NCBI RefSeq assembly: GCF_004300825.1
Contig: NZ_CP036250.1
Location: 3,483,001-3,547,000 of the forward strand
Reading direction: 5' to 3'
Origin: Egicoccus halophilus
Lineage (GTDB): Bacteria; Actinomycetota; Nitriliruptoria; Nitriliruptorales; Nitriliruptoraceae
DNA: 64,000 nucleotides
Shown here: in pieces, positions 1 through 8,666 of the stretch
How the letters are laid out: each line of letters starts with the position of its first letter
How positions within the stretch are numbered: the stretch's first letter is position 1
The notes under the pieces: model-generated
The model's input: only the letters and a program-made list of their open reading frames with translations
What the model was told of the DNA's origin: nothing
Databases searched by the model: none
Position numbers and translations under genes: made by a program

Positions 1-61
1 AGGGTTCAGGCATGCCAGGGGTCACCCGTCGTCATGTGTGCGGTCCGCGTGTCGTCGCCGG

Positions 62-1234
62 TCAGTTTGCGCCGGTCAGCTCGAAGAGCCGGTCGGCCAT
101 CTCCTGTCCGGGGACCCCCGCGGACTCCATCTCCTGGATCCACTGGTCGAACACCGGCTGGACGGCGTCCCGCATGCGGTCGAACTCCTCGGGGTCGAGC
201 TCGATCGACTCGACGTCGTTCTCGGGCCAGTAGGTCGCCTCGGTGTCGTCGGCGGCGCCCTGGTGACCCTCGGCGAGGCGCATGGCGAGGTCCGGACCGG
301 TCAGTGACTCGAGGGCATCCTGCTGCGCCGGCGACAGCCGGTCCCAGGCCTGCTGGCTCATGGCGAGGACGAAGGCGCCGGTGTAGCAGTTGCAGATCGT
401 GCGGTAGGCGGTGGTCCCACCGAGGTCGAAGACGCGGGTGGCGGAGTTGGCGAGCTTGTAGCCGTCGATGACCCCACGTTCGACCGCGTCGTAGATGTCC
501 GGACCCGGCATGCTGACCGCGTTGGCGCCCATCGCCTCGAGCGCCTGGCTCTGCAGCGGGGCAGGGCTGCGGATCGTCAGGCCCTCCAGGTCCTCGAGCT
601 GTTCGACGGGGGTGTCACGCGTGAACAGGTCCCCGGTGTCCATCGCCCACAGCGACAGGACCTTGGTGTCGGAGAACTCCTCCTGGAACGCGTCGAACTC
701 GTTCCACAGCTCGGTGGCGACCTCGGTGCCCTCGATGGCACCGTCGAAGACGAACGGGGCCTCGATGATCTGCGTGATCGGGAATCGACCGGGCGTGTAG
801 CCGGGCATGGTCCAGCCCAGGTCCTGCGCCCCGGCGACCACGTTCTCGTAGACCTGCGGGCCGGGCGCCAGGGCACCTCCGGCGTGGATCTCGATGTCGA
901 CGGTGCCGCCGGTCGCCTCCCGGACCTCCTCGACCCAGGGCTCCCAGACGTTCACCTGCATCGGGTCGGTGGGCGGGAAGGGGTGCCCGAAGGTCAACGT
1001 GACGTCGTCCCCGAAGTCCTCGGCCGCCGCGTCGTCGTCGGTGGCCGCCGCGTCGTCCTCGGTGGCCGTCGCGTCGTCGTCCGTGGCCGTCACACCACCG
1101 TCCTCGTCGGCCGTGAGGTCTCCGGCCGGCTCGGAACCGGCATCCCCACCGCCACAGCTGATCGCCACCAGTGCGACCGCAGCCAACGCGGCCAGCGGCC
1201 GCCTGGAGCGTCCCCGTCTCTTTGCACGTGCCAT
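62..1234 (-). CDS. dctP: TRAP transporter solute-binding lipoprotein, DctP family (first copy)
   Basis: Extracytoplasmic binding subunit of a tripartite ATP-independent periplasmic transporter, 390 aa. A lipoprotein signal ends at Cys27 (LVAISC) after an Arg/Lys-rich n-region. It is followed by a linker of about 50 residues made of repeated DDD/ATA/EED motifs, then the DctP fold with the FGHPFPPTDP start and the IRSPAPLQSQALEAMGANA segment typical of organic-anion binders. The ATG at 1234 is preferred over an upstream in-frame start because AGGGAGAG lies five bases before it. It resembles the second DctP at 26972-28129 closely enough to be a paralogue. Its membrane subunits are not in this window and may lie to the left. 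Beside the pca operon, an aromatic or other carboxylate ligand is likely, but the ligand is not readable from sequence. Confidence 0.88.
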   Translation of the reverse strand: MARAKRRGRSRRPLAALAAVALVAISCGGGDAGSEPAGDLTADEDGGVTATDDDATATEDDAAATDDDAAAEDFGDDVTLTFGHPFPPTDPMQVNVWEPWVEEVREATGGTVDIEIHAGGALAPGPQVYENVVAGAQDLGWTMPGYTPGRFPITQIIEAPFVFDGAIEGTEVATELWNEFDAFQEEFSDTKVLSLWAMDTGDLFTRDTPVEQLEDLEGLTIRSPAPLQSQALEAMGANAVSMPGPDIYDAVERGVIDGYKLANSATRVFDLGGTTAYRTICNCYTGAFVLAMSQQAWDRLSPAQQDALESLTGPDLAMRLAEGHQGAADDTEATYWPENDVESIELDPEEFDRMRDAVQPVFDQWIQEMESAGVPGQEMADRLFELTGAN

Positions 1235-1457
1235 GGAGCTCTCCCTGTAGAGGTCGCGGGCTCGGCCTCGCGCCTGACTCACCGGACCACTCCCGTCGAC
1301 CCGGCACCGCCATTCAATGCAATGAAGTGTCCATGTGTCAAGCAGTTGTCATGCTTGGCACGGTCACCCCCCACCACCGCAGCGTCGGCGACGCCGAGCC
1401 ACGGGTGCTCCGCCCGGCTGACGGGAGCCAGGACGGGAGGGGGCCGTGCCCACCTCG
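1235..1457. promoter_or_regulatory. dctP1 upstream region with inverted repeat
   Basis: This 223-bp gap holds the promoter of the leftward dctP. At 1339-1357 there is an inverted repeat, CAAGCA-7 nt-TGCTTG, about 105 bp before the start codon, which could be a repressor or activator site. A second AT-richer patch with CATT/AATG half sites lies at about 1312-1330. No terminator with a T-run is visible after the UspA gene. The regulatory reading is inference from position and symmetry only. Confidence 0.35.
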
Positions 1458-1880
1458 CTAGTCGTCCGCGCCGGCCTTGACGGCCAGCACCGCGGCCTCG
1501 GCACCGAGGAGCACGTCCTGGGCGTTGCTGCCCAGGACCAGCTTGCCGACCCGGGATCGCCGCCGCAGCCCGATGACGACGAGGTCCACGGCCTGGTCCT
1601 GCGCGACGCGCAGGATCGCCTCGGACGCCGAGACCGGGCCCACCGGCGCGTGCACCGACACGGTCAGGCCTCGTTCGCGCAGCGGCGCGGCGACGGTCTC
1701 CGCTCGTTGGCGTGCCGCATCCATCTCCGAGCCGAAACTGCGGCTCGCCTGGCTGTCGTGCGGGCTCGGCACGTACACGACGAGCAGCAGTTCACCCTCG
1801 CGGACTCGGGCCGCCTCGGCCGCCGCATCCACCGCTGCACGCCCTTCGGGCGTGTCGAGCACACCGGCCAGCACCTTCAT
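1458..1880 (-). CDS. Universal stress protein, UspA family (first copy)
   Basis: Small single-domain UspA protein of 140 aa. It starts MKVLAGVLDTPEG, and the C-terminal nucleotide-binding signature G-LRRRSRVGKLVLGSNAQDVLL is a good match to the G-2x-G-9x-G(S/T) pattern of ATP-binding Usp proteins. The ATG at 1880 places the first beta strand at the N terminus; longer reading frames upstream would overlap the end of pcaF and are not supported. It follows pcaF by 53 bp on the same strand and precedes dctP1. A UspA gene next to a TRAP transporter recurs at 24564-24995 in this window. In Halomonas, TeaD is a UspA protein that modulates the TRAP system TeaABC, so a similar role here is possible. 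Confidence 0.82.
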   Translation of the reverse strand: MKVLAGVLDTPEGRAAVDAAAEAARVREGELLLVVYVPSPHDSQASRSFGSEMDAARQRAETVAAPLRERGLTVSVHAPVGPVSASEAILRVAQDQAVDLVVIGLRRRSRVGKLVLGSNAQDVLLGAEAAVLAVKAGADD

Positions 1881-1933
1881 TCTGCGAGCTCCTGCGTCGT
1901 CGCGATCACCTCGGGCCGTGGCGGGGGCGGACG

Positions 1934-3148
1934 TCACCGGACCCGCTCGAAGAGGGCCGCCATGCCCTGGCCGCCGCCGATGCACATCGTCTCGAGGCCG
2001 TAGCGGGCCTCCCGGCGGTCGAGCTCACGCAGCAGTGTCGCCAGGATCCGGGCACCGGTGGCGCCCACCGGATGGCCCAGCGAGATCCCCGAGCCGTTGG
2101 GGTTGAAGCGCTCGTCACCGATCGGGTCGACGCCCCAGGTGTCGGTCACGGCCAGCACCTGCGCGGCGAAGGCCTCGTTGAGCTCGATCAGGTCGAGTTC
2201 GTCCATCCCGATTTCGGCCCGCTCGAGCACGGCGGCCGTCGCCGGGACCGGGCCGATGCCCATGGTCTTCGGCGGCACCCCGGCGACGGCCCAGGTCACC
2301 AGACGGGCCAGCGGCCGCAGGCCCAGCGCCTCGGCCCGCTCCGGCGTGGTCACCACGCAGATCGCCGCGCCGTCGTTCTGTCCCGAGGAGTTGCCGGCCG
2401 TGACGGTCGCCTCCTCGTCCTGCCGTCCCATCACCGGGCGGAGCTTCGCCAGGGTCTCGAGGGTGGTGTCGGCACGGGGGTGCTCGTCGGTGTCGACGAC
2501 CACCGGGTCGCCCTTGCGCTGCGGGACCTCGACCGGCACCAGTTCGTCGTCGAAGCGACCGTCCTGCTGCGCGGCGACGGCACGCTGATGCGACCGCAGC
2601 GCCAGCTCGTCCTGCCGTTCGCGGTCGATGCGGTGGTCGCGACGCAGGTTCTCGGCGGTCTCGAGCATCCCTCCGGGCACCGGGTGGTGCTCACCACCGG
2701 CGGTCACCCGGGCGCGGGCGAGGCGGTCGGCGAGCTCCACGCCCCCGGCCTTGACCCCCCAACGGATGCGGTCGGTGTAGAACTCGACCGAGCTCATCGA
2801 CTCGGCACCGCCGGCCAGCACGACCTCGGCGACGCCGGTCTGGACCCGCATCGCGGCGTCGATGACCGCCTGCAGGCCCGACCCGCAGCGGCGATCGAGC
2901 TGGAGGCCCGGCACGTCGACGGGCAGACCGGCGTCGAGCGCAGCGACGCGACCGATCGCCGGTGCCTCGCCGCTCGGATAGCCGTTGCCGAGGATGACGT
3001 CGTCGATGCGCTCGGGGTCGAGGCCGGTCCGCTCGACCAGCGCGCGGATCACGGTGGCGGCCAACTGCGGCGCCGACACGTCGCGCAACGCTCCACCGAA
3101 GCGCCCGACCGGGGTTCGCAGCGGTTCGCAGATCACGGCATCACGCAT
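1934..3148 (-). CDS. pcaF: Beta-ketoadipyl-CoA thiolase (acetyl-CoA acyltransferase)
   Basis: Last step of the beta-ketoadipate pathway: 3-oxoadipyl-CoA plus CoA gives succinyl-CoA and acetyl-CoA. The protein has 404 aa, normal for thiolases. The nucleophilic Cys lies in DRRCGSGLQA (about residue 90), the His in NPNGSGISLGHPVGATGAR, and the second Cys in the C-terminal MCIGGGQGMA. The ATG at 3148 overlaps the end of pcaD by 8 bp, which suggests translational coupling. It is distal in the pcaCHGIJBDF operon. A generic acetyl-CoA acetyltransferase would look similar, but the operon context favours PcaF. Confidence 0.92.
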   Translation of the reverse strand: MRDAVICEPLRTPVGRFGGALRDVSAPQLAATVIRALVERTGLDPERIDDVILGNGYPSGEAPAIGRVAALDAGLPVDVPGLQLDRRCGSGLQAVIDAAMRVQTGVAEVVLAGGAESMSSVEFYTDRIRWGVKAGGVELADRLARARVTAGGEHHPVPGGMLETAENLRRDHRIDRERQDELALRSHQRAVAAQQDGRFDDELVPVEVPQRKGDPVVVDTDEHPRADTTLETLAKLRPVMGRQDEEATVTAGNSSGQNDGAAICVVTTPERAEALGLRPLARLVTWAVAGVPPKTMGIGPVPATAAVLERAEIGMDELDLIELNEAFAAQVLAVTDTWGVDPIGDERFNPNGSGISLGHPVGATGARILATLLRELDRREARYGLETMCIGGGQGMAALFERVR

Positions 3149-3962
3149 GGATGTCTCCTGACGAGGAAGTGGTGGCGGCGAGGAAGTCGGCGACCTGTGC
3201 GGAGAACGCCTCGGGCTGCTCGAGATTGGCGAGGTGACCGGCGACGGGCAACTCGACATAGGTGGCGGCGGGCAAACGGTCCGCGAGCGCCCGCGCGTCG
3301 CTCGGCGGTGTCGCCTCGTCGGCCGTGCCGACGAGCACCAGCGCGGGGGCGCCGACCCGTCCGGCCACCTCGCGCAGGTCGGCGGTGGCCAGCGCCTCAC
3401 AGCTCGCGGCATAGCCCTCCGGTCGGGTGTCGCGCAGCGCCGTCGCGACGGCGTCCAGCGCCGGGGCCCCGCTGCGGCGGAAGTCCGGGCTGAAGAAGCG
3501 GCCGAGGACGAGGTCGACGACCGCGTCCATGCCCTGTTCGCGCACGAGCGCCGCTCGTTCGCGCCATCCCTGCTCGGTGCCCACCCGTGCGGCGGTGTCG
3601 GCCAGGACCAGTCGGGACACACGATCGGGCGCGTGCGCGCCCAGCCACAGCGCCACCACACCGCCCAGCGAGAGCCCGCACACGTCGACGCGCTCGATCC
3701 CGTACGCGTCGAGCACGGCCAACGCGTCGTGGCCGAGTCGGTCGATCGTGTACGGGCCGGCGGGTACGGACGACGCACCGTGCCCACGTTGGTCGTAGCG
3801 CAGCACCCGGCGGGTGGTCGCCCAGTCGGCGACCTGGGCCTCCCAGGTCGTGAGGTCGGTGCCGAGCGAGTTGATCGTGAGCAGGTACGGCGCGTCGGCC
3901 GGCCCGTCGAGCCGGGTGTGCAGCGCGACGCCGTCGTCGGTCCGGACCGTTCGCTCGCTCAT
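3141..3962 (-). CDS. pcaD: 3-oxoadipate enol-lactonase
   Basis: Alpha/beta hydrolase of 273 aa that opens 3-oxoadipate enol-lactone to 3-oxoadipate in the cytoplasm. Visible features are the oxyanion region NSLGTDLTTWE near residue 31, the RYDQRGHGAS segment, the nucleophile elbow GLSLGG (Ser near residue 97), the acid in GTADEATPP and the His in PVAGHLANLEQP. The start overlaps the pcaB stop as ATGA, and its own end overlaps pcaF. It is not fused to PcaC, unlike the PcaL fusion known in Rhodococcus and Streptomyces; here pcaC is a separate gene at the front of the operon. Confidence 0.93.
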   Translation of the reverse strand: MSERTVRTDDGVALHTRLDGPADAPYLLTINSLGTDLTTWEAQVADWATTRRVLRYDQRGHGASSVPAGPYTIDRLGHDALAVLDAYGIERVDVCGLSLGGVVALWLGAHAPDRVSRLVLADTAARVGTEQGWRERAALVREQGMDAVVDLVLGRFFSPDFRRSGAPALDAVATALRDTRPEGYAASCEALATADLREVAGRVGAPALVLVGTADEATPPSDARALADRLPAATYVELPVAGHLANLEQPEAFSAQVADFLAATTSSSGDIHA

Positions 3963-5338
3963 GGGACCTCCGGTGTCGGGCGTGGACGCGCGTATGCGGC
4001 CAGGGCCCGGTCGACGAGCGGAGCGACCTGTGCCACCACGGCCGTCGGGTCGAGCGCCGCCGTGAGCTCGTCGAGCGCGAGAACGGCGCGTACCCGCTCG
4101 TCCTGCGCGGCGACCTCGGCCAGGGCACGCCGTTGCGTGGCCGCGCGCGCGGCGAGCTCACCGACCAGAGCCTGGGCGTCGACCCGCCCGAGGGCCGGCG
4201 ACAGCACGGTCGCCAGCGCCTCGGAGCCGGTGAGACCGAGGTTGGCGGCGAGGTTGGCACGCATGCGAGCCGGGTCGACCTCGAGTCCCTGCAGTGCCGC
4301 GCCCAACCGGGTGACGGCCCCGGTGGTCCGCACCAGCGCGGACGGCAGCGCGACCCACTCGGCCTGCCAGGCACCGGCGGCGCGTTCGAGTTCGTGTCCG
4401 GCGGTGGCCTGCAGCAACAGCGAACACTCGCCCTGCGCCAGGCGGGCCGCCGCCCGGGCCGCGGTGGCGTGCACGGGATTGCGCTTGTGCGGCATCGCCG
4501 AAGAGCCGGGCCCCTCGCCGGCGCCCTCGGCGACCTCGCCGAGCTCACTCTGCGCGAGCAGCACCAGGTCGGTGGCCACGGTTCCCACGACGGCGGCCAC
4601 CGCCGACAGCGCGCCGGCCAGCTCGGCGATGCGGTCACGCTCCGCGTGCCAGGGCAGGTCCGGAACCGCCAGCTGCAGTTCGCCCGCCAGCGCCTCGACG
4701 ACGGCGTCGGCACGGTCGGCCCACACCGCACGGGTCCCGACCGAACCGCCGAGCTGGACGACGAGCACGCGGGTCCGTAGCACCGCCAGCTGCTCGCGCC
4801 GGCGGGCGAGCGCGCCGAGCCAGCGCGCGGCGAGCAGACCGAACGTCGTCGGCACCGCCTGTTGGCCGAGCGTGCGGCCCGCCATCACGGTGTCGCGGTG
4901 CCGGCGGGCGAGTTCGGCGGCGTGGTCGGCCGCGTCGGCCAGGCGGCGGTCGAGGAGCGCCAGCGCCTCCCGCAGCTGCAGGACCGTGGCCGTGTCGACG
5001 ACGTCCTGGCTCGTCGCGCCATGGTGCAGCCAGGCGGCCGCGAGCGGTTCGGCCTGTTCGGCGAGTGCGGCCACCAGCGGGATGACGGGGGTCGCCGACC
5101 GAGCCGCCCGACGCGCCAGGACGTCGAGGTCGAGCCGCTCCGGGTCGCACGCGCGGGTGATCGCGTCACCGGCCCCGTCCGGGATCACACCGGCGCCGGC
5201 CAGCGCCCGGCCGAGTGCCGCCTCGACCTCCACCATCCGACGGACGCGTGCCGTCCAGCCGACGACGGCGGCCACCTCCGCGTCACCGAGACCGGCCTCG
5301 AGCAGACCGTCGGACCACTCGTGGTCAGTTGCCGGCAT
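3959..5338 (-). CDS. pcaB: 3-carboxy-cis,cis-muconate cycloisomerase
   Basis: Converts 3-carboxy-cis,cis-muconate to 4-carboxymuconolactone. The protein has 459 aa and belongs to the fumarase/aspartase superfamily, with the signature GSSAMPHKRNP near residue 280 and the upstream HHGATSQDVVDTA segment. The ATG at 5338 lies 14 bp inside the end of pcaJ. Adenylosuccinate lyase shares the fold, but the position between pcaJ and pcaD and the TSQDVVDTA motif support PcaB. The C-terminal Ala/Arg-rich tail ends in a four-base overlap with pcaD. Confidence 0.93.
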   Translation of the reverse strand: MPATDHEWSDGLLEAGLGDAEVAAVVGWTARVRRMVEVEAALGRALAGAGVIPDGAGDAITRACDPERLDLDVLARRAARSATPVIPLVAALAEQAEPLAAAWLHHGATSQDVVDTATVLQLREALALLDRRLADAADHAAELARRHRDTVMAGRTLGQQAVPTTFGLLAARWLGALARRREQLAVLRTRVLVVQLGGSVGTRAVWADRADAVVEALAGELQLAVPDLPWHAERDRIAELAGALSAVAAVVGTVATDLVLLAQSELGEVAEGAGEGPGSSAMPHKRNPVHATAARAAARLAQGECSLLLQATAGHELERAAGAWQAEWVALPSALVRTTGAVTRLGAALQGLEVDPARMRANLAANLGLTGSEALATVLSPALGRVDAQALVGELAARAATQRRALAEVAAQDERVRAVLALDELTAALDPTAVVAQVAPLVDRALAAYARPRPTPEVP

Positions 5339-6095
5339 GGGCCCGCTCGGTGCGCTCGTGCAGGTCGCGCAGCACCCGCAGCTCCTCGTCGCTCGGCGGC
5401 GGGGTCGTGGCCACCTCGTCGGCGAACCGGACCGGCCAGCCCGTCGCCTCCTCGACCTGTGCGCGGGTGACGCCCTCGTGCAGCGAGGTGACGACCAGTT
5501 CCCGGGTCCGTGCATCGGGTTCCAGCAGACACAGGTCGGTGACGGCCAGCACCGGCCCGGCGGTCGAGAGCCCGGCCGCACGCCGGTCGTCGGGACCTCG
5601 GCCGTGACCGAGCGAGGTGACGAAGTCGACCGCCTCGACGAAGGTGCGCGTCGAGTGCTTGGCCGTGATCAGCACCTCGCCGCACGAGCCGGCGATCTCG
5701 GGCGCGCCGCCGCCTCCGGGCAGGCGGACCTTCGGCGCGTCGTAGTCACCGATCACGGTGGTGTTGATGTTGGCGAAGCGATCGATCTGCGCGCCGCCGA
5801 GGAACCCCTTGGAGATGCGTCCCCCCTGGAGCCAGTACTGGAACATTTCCACGACCGGCACCGTGGTCAGCGCGGTCTCGCACAGCTCGCCGTCGCCGAT
5901 GGACAACGGGAGCACGTCGGGGCGCGTCTGCAACGTGCCGGACTCGTAGATGAGCACGATGTCGGGCGCATGGGTGAGCCGGGCGAGATTGCAGGCGGCC
6001 GACGGCGCGCCGATGCCGACGAAGCAGACGTCGTCGTTGCGCAACGCGCGAGCGGCCGCGACGGTCAGCAGCTCGTCGGAGGTGTAGTCGCTCAT
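5325..6095 (-). CDS. pcaJ: 3-oxoadipate CoA-transferase subunit B
   Basis: Beta subunit (256 aa) of the succinyl-CoA:3-oxoadipate CoA-transferase, which activates 3-oxoadipate before thiolysis by PcaF. The family I transferase glutamate is visible in IYESGTLQTRP near residue 50, with the LGGAQIDRFANINTTVIGDY and PGGGGAPEIAGSC segments expected of the B subunit. Its start overlaps the pcaI stop as ATGA, so the two subunits should be made in equal amounts. The GCDL/ACT naming used in actinobacteria (CoA-transferase subunit B) would also apply. Confidence 0.92.
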   Translation of the reverse strand: MSDYTSDELLTVAAARALRNDDVCFVGIGAPSAACNLARLTHAPDIVLIYESGTLQTRPDVLPLSIGDGELCETALTTVPVVEMFQYWLQGGRISKGFLGGAQIDRFANINTTVIGDYDAPKVRLPGGGGAPEIAGSCGEVLITAKHSTRTFVEAVDFVTSLGHGRGPDDRRAAGLSTAGPVLAVTDLCLLEPDARTRELVVTSLHEGVTRAQVEEATGWPVRFADEVATTPPPSDEELRVLRDLHERTERAHAGN

Positions 6096-6931
6096 GTCGA
6101 TGCTCCGCCCGCGTCGGCCGTGCCTGCCTCCAGCACGTGCTCGCGGATCCAGGTCTCGAACGTCTCGCGGTCGCGTGAGATCGCGTCCCACGACTGGTAG
6201 AAGGCGTTGTCCCGGTCGTAGTAGCCGTGGGCGTACGACGGCGCGGCGCCGCGTGGGGCGACGGCCACCGCGTCGACGGCCCATGACGGCAGGATCACGG
6301 AGTTCGGGCTGGGCGCAGCGAGGTCATCGACCACCTCCTCGACGGTGACCACCGACCGCTCCGCCGCCAGGACCGCCTCCTTCTGCACGCCGACGATGCC
6401 CTCGACGAGCACGTTGCCGTGCCGGTCGGCGCGCTGGGCGTGGACGATGCTGACGTCGGGCCGGTGGGCGGGGACGGCCGCGAGCTCCTCGCCGGTGAAC
6501 GGGCAGGTGACCGAGCGGACGTTGCGGTTGACGCGACGCAGGTCCGACCCGGCGTACCCGCGCAGTGTCCCGAAGGGCAGGCCCGCGGCACCGGCGTGGA
6601 AGGCAGCGGCCATGGCCGCGTGACTGTGCTCCTCGATCTCGAGCGCGTTCGGCCAGGCGTGCTCGACCGCGTCGCGGAGGCGGTGGAGGGACCCGACACC
6701 CGGGTTGCCGCCCCACGAGAACACCAGCTTGCTGGCACAGCCGGCGCCGATGAGCTGGTCGTAGATCAGGTCCGGGGTCATCCGGACCAGCGTCAGCCCG
6801 CGTCGGCCCTGCCGGATGATCTCGTGCCCCGCGGCGAACGGGATGAGATGCGTGAAGCCCTCCATGGCGACGGTGTCGCCATCACGTACGTGCGCCGCGA
6901 TGGCGTCCGGGAGGGAGACGATGTCGGCCAT
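6092..6931 (-). CDS. pcaI: 3-oxoadipate CoA-transferase subunit A
   Basis: Alpha subunit (279 aa) of the same CoA-transferase. It begins with VSLPDAIAAHVRDGDTVAMEGFTHLIPFAAGHEIIRQ, the glycine-rich CoA-binding N terminus of the family. SWGGNPGVGSLHRLRDAVE follows in the first domain. It lies 12 bp after pcaG and overlaps pcaJ. Together PcaI and PcaJ move CoA from succinyl-CoA to 3-oxoadipate. The start is the only plausible one, directly after the pcaG stop. Confidence 0.92.
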   Translation of the reverse strand: MADIVSLPDAIAAHVRDGDTVAMEGFTHLIPFAAGHEIIRQGRRGLTLVRMTPDLIYDQLIGAGCASKLVFSWGGNPGVGSLHRLRDAVEHAWPNALEIEEHSHAAMAAAFHAGAAGLPFGTLRGYAGSDLRRVNRNVRSVTCPFTGEELAAVPAHRPDVSIVHAQRADRHGNVLVEGIVGVQKEAVLAAERSVVTVEEVVDDLAAPSPNSVILPSWAVDAVAVAPRGAAPSYAHGYYDRDNAFYQSWDAISRDRETFETWIREHVLEAGTADAGGAST

Positions 6932-6943
6932 GCGCTCGGCTCC

Positions 6944-7546
6944 TCAGGCGTCGAAGAAGACGGTCTCGCCCTCGCCCTGGAGGACCACGTCGAACCGGTA
7001 GCGGCGCAGGCCGTCCTGCTCACCGTCGGGTCGGGCCAGCAGGGTGTGGCGTCGCTCGGACGGGACACCGGTGAGCACCGGGTCGGCGTCGTTGGCCGCC
7101 GCCCCCTCGAAGTAGACGCGGGTGTGCAGGTGGTTGAGCAGGCCGCGGGCGAAGACGTGGACGTTGAGGTGTGGGGCCTGGACCGTGCCACCACGGCCCG
7201 GGACCGTTCCCGGCATCACGGTCGTCACCGAGAACTCGCCGGTCTCCTTCGCGACCGCGACCCGACCGAAGCCGATGAACGAGCTCGGCACGTCGGCGGA
7301 CCGCCCGTCGGCGGGATGGCGGTAGCGGCCACCGCCGTCGGCCTGCCACACCTCGATCATCGCGTCACGAACGAGGTCTCCTGCGCCGTCACGCACGGTG
7401 CCGTGCACGACGATCGCCTGGCCCGCCTGCCCGTCGGGGTCGAGCCGGTCGATCGGCTCCTCGGTGAGCGCGTAGTGGAAGAACGGCCCGACGGTCTGCG
7501 ACGGGGTCTGCGGCAGCAGTTCGGGGGTCGGTTCGGTCGCGCTCAT
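6944..7546 (-). CDS. pcaG: Protocatechuate 3,4-dioxygenase alpha subunit
   Basis: Alpha chain (200 aa) of the non-haem Fe(III) intradiol dioxygenase that cleaves protocatechuate between the hydroxyls. It has the TPSQTVGPFFHYAL opening common to intradiol enzymes and the conserved IEVWQADGGGRYRHP strand. The ligand region reads QAPHLNVHVFARGLL, lacking the full Tyr/Tyr/His/His set, as expected for the structural alpha subunit. The ATG overlaps the pcaH stop by four bases. Confidence 0.94.
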   Translation of the reverse strand: MSATEPTPELLPQTPSQTVGPFFHYALTEEPIDRLDPDGQAGQAIVVHGTVRDGAGDLVRDAMIEVWQADGGGRYRHPADGRSADVPSSFIGFGRVAVAKETGEFSVTTVMPGTVPGRGGTVQAPHLNVHVFARGLLNHLHTRVYFEGAAANDADPVLTGVPSERRHTLLARPDGEQDGLRRYRFDVVLQGEGETVFFDA

Positions 7547-8274
7547 GCCAGTGCTCCTGCGCCGCCGGCCTCGAAGGGGGTCGCGTCGGGTCCGCGCAGG
7601 ACGATGTCGAAGCGGTAGCCGAGCGCCCACTCCTCCTGGGTGATCGAGTGGTCGTAGTCGCCGATCATCCGGTGCCAGTGCTCCCGCGGGACCGAGCCCA
7701 TGATCGGGTCGAGTTCGTGGAGGGGGTCGCCGGGGAAGTACATCTGGGTGATCAGGCGCGTCACCAGTGCCGGGCCGAACAGCGAGAAGTGGATGTGGGC
7801 CGGCCGCCAGGCGTTGGGGTGGTTGCGCCACGGGTAGGCGCCCGGCTTGATGGTGAGGAACCGGTAGGTGCCGTCCTCGTCGGTCGCGCAACGGCCGCGG
7901 CCGATGAAGTTGGGGTCGATCGGGGCGGGGTGCTGGTCGCCCTCGTGGATGTAGCGGCCCGCGGCGTTGCACTGCCAGATCTCGACCAGCGTGTTCGCCT
8001 GTGGCGTGCCGTCCTCGTCGAGGACCCGGCCGGTGACGATGATCCGCTCGCCCATCGCCTCGGCGCCGGTGCCGGCGTTGGTCGTCAGGTCCGCGTCCTG
8101 GGGCATGACCTCGGCGAGCGCGGGGCCGGGACCGGTCACCTCCGACAGGGTGTGCTCGAGCGGGACCGGCGGCTGCTTCGGGTGCCGCGTGCGCGTCGAG
8201 CCGTAGTCGGGATGGTCGAGCGGCGGGTAGGCCGCGTCGTCGCGGCGGCGGTAGCTGGCGTCGGTGGTACTCAC
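7543..8274 (-). CDS. pcaH: Protocatechuate 3,4-dioxygenase beta subunit
   Basis: Catalytic beta chain (243 aa). The iron ligands are in sight: Tyr in IWQCNAAGRYIHEGD, Tyr in PGAYPWRNHPNAW, and the two His in WRPAHIHFSLFG. The start is GTG at 8274, not an upstream ATG: it is preceded by GGAGGCATC and overlaps the pcaC stop as GTGA. The longer reading frame would run through most of pcaC in another phase. The product 3-carboxy-cis,cis-muconate goes to PcaB. Confidence 0.94.
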   Translation of the reverse strand: MSTTDASYRRRDDAAYPPLDHPDYGSTRTRHPKQPPVPLEHTLSEVTGPGPALAEVMPQDADLTTNAGTGAEAMGERIIVTGRVLDEDGTPQANTLVEIWQCNAAGRYIHEGDQHPAPIDPNFIGRGRCATDEDGTYRFLTIKPGAYPWRNHPNAWRPAHIHFSLFGPALVTRLITQMYFPGDPLHELDPIMGSVPREHWHRMIGDYDHSITQEEWALGYRFDIVLRGPDATPFEAGGAGALA

Positions 8275-8666
8275 GATGCCTCCTCGTCGTCGGCGGGGTC
8301 CGCTCCCAGGACCCGCTTGAGTGCGGCGAACGCCGTGTTGGCGGCGGGCACCCCGGCGTAGAGCGCGACGTGCAGCAGCACCTCGCGGATCTGCTCCGGG
8401 GTGGCACCGGTGTTGCGGCTCGCCCGCAGGTGCATCTCGAACTCGCGCTCGTGGCCGAGCGCCGCGAGCAGCGCGAGGGTCACCAGGCTCCGGGTCGGCC
8501 GGTCCAGCTCCTCGCGGCCCCAGACGTCGCCCCAGGCCGCACCGGTGATGTAGTCCTGGAACGGCGCGTCCAGGTCGGTGGTCGCCGCGACGGCCCGGTC
8601 CACGTGCTCGTCGCCCAGGACCTCGCGACGCACCCGCATCCCGTACTCGGCACGCTGGTCGGTCAT
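8271..8666 (-). CDS. pcaC: 4-carboxymuconolactone decarboxylase
   Basis: First gene of the leftward pca operon; 131 aa, the usual size of stand-alone PcaC. It decarboxylates gamma-carboxymuconolactone to 3-oxoadipate enol-lactone. Family features are DAPFQDYITGAAWGDVWGREEL and the CMD-fold helix with EFEMHLRASRNTGATPEQIREVLLHVALYAGVP. It faces the IclR regulator gene across 165 bp. It is not fused to pcaD, which lies six genes downstream. Confidence 0.94.
   Translation of the reverse strand: MTDQRAEYGMRVRREVLGDEHVDRAVAATTDLDAPFQDYITGAAWGDVWGREELDRPTRSLVTLALLAALGHEREFEMHLRASRNTGATPEQIREVLLHVALYAGVPAANTAFAALKRVLGADPADDEEAS

Noticed and set aside
1-61. Possible start of a leftward gene at the left edge (ATG at 13 on the minus strand).
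   Set aside because: Only four codons are inside the window; it could be the dctQ partner of dctP1, but nothing supports it.
3234-6200. 988-codon open frame on the plus strand across pcaD, pcaB and pcaJ.
   Set aside because: It is antisense to well-supported genes, low in complexity (Arg/Ala/Ser) and without family motifs; a GC-rich shadow.
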